Origin: UMGS902 sp045538895
Lineage (GTDB): Bacteria > Bacillota > Clostridia > Oscillospirales > CAG-272
Assembly (NCBI GenBank): GCA_045538895.1
Contig: JAZQEH010000010.1
Span: forward strand, 1-32,610
Length of the DNA: 32,610 bases
Direction: 5' to 3'
Positions within the stretch are counted from its first letter, which is position 1, and every line of letters starts with the position of its first letter. Made by a program: the position numbers and the translations under genes. Positions 32,502 to 32,610 of the stretch are shown here, in pieces. The notes beneath the pieces were generated by a model. It worked only from the letters and a program-made list of their open reading frames with translations. It did not search any database and had not been told where the DNA came from.

Positions 32502-32610
32502 GCCTCCCTTGCCTAAAGGGAGGGGGACCGCGTTAGCGGTGGAGGGATACGTAAAAAGCAGTGTTTACAATGGTTTTGGAACGTATCCCCCAGTCGTGGC
32601 AAGCACGACA
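32502..32610. mobile_element. MITE-like palindromic intergenic element, copy 2 (cut by window edge)
   Basis: Hairpins in order: CCTCCCTT-GCCTA-AAGGGAGG (32503-32523), ACCGC-GTTA-GCGGT (32527-32540), inner arms GGGATACGT / ACGTATCCC (32544-32552 and 32581-32589) and GTCGTG-GCAAG-CACGAC (32593-32609). This is the same order of parts as the 24973-25097 element read in the opposite direction. The outer terminal hairpin of the right side is beyond the window. Confidence 0.7.

Overview
The window looks like a chromosomal segment of an anaerobic Clostridia bacterium, most likely Oscillospirales/Ruminococcaceae-like. The inference rests on a class II (Firmicutes-type) GalT, the paired GlgC/GlgD ADP-glucose pyrophosphorylase, a dockerin-bearing secreted protein, an NADH-linked multi-subunit [FeFe] hydrogenase operon, AT-rich promoters with AGGAGG-type ribosome binding sites, and short palindromic intergenic repeats. 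I see no tRNA, rRNA, CRISPR, prophage or transposase gene.

Layout. 1-979 (-): 5' part of a secreted repeat protein that runs off the left edge. 1143-2276 (+): a divergent regulator with a LacI-like sensor domain and a C-terminal LuxR-like HTH. 2301-4828 (-): galM-galT operon. 4915-6042 (-): glycerate 2-kinase. 6234-7508 (-): LarA-family nickel-pincer racemase/epimerase. 7615-9390 (-): secreted BNR/sialidase-fold (GH93-like) protein with a dockerin. 9533-10942 (-): AGCS amino acid:cation symporter. 11197-21547 (+): glycogen block, an unknown 151-aa protein, glgC, glgD, glgA, then with its own promoter glgP, a GH13 alpha-glucanase and pncB. 21588-24930 (-): a large YD/RHS-like repeat lipoprotein translationally coupled to a small membrane protein. 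24973-25097: palindromic MITE-like element. 25115-27103 (-): a eukaryote-type (GH13_8) glycogen branching enzyme. 27242-32268 (-): five-gene hydrogenase operon hndA, HATPase gene, hndB, hndC, hndD. 32502-32610: a second, edge-truncated copy of the MITE-like element.

How it fits together. Galactose enters through GalM/GalT to glucose-1-phosphate, which GlgC/GlgD activates to ADP-glucose. GlgA polymerises it and GlgB branches it; GlgP and the cytoplasmic GH13 enzyme return it to glycolysis. The hydrogenase would dispose of the reducing equivalents from sugar fermentation, probably by electron bifurcation, and PncB salvages nicotinate for NAD. LarA plus glycerate kinase suggests 2-hydroxyacid handling. 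Most of this is well-known metabolism. The least explained parts are the coupled lipoprotein/membrane-protein pair, the unknown first gene of the glycogen operon, the repeat protein with its unusual divergent regulator, and the palindromic elements whose hairpins differ by compensating changes. Several enzymes also depart from family norms at active-site motifs (GlgA, HndD).
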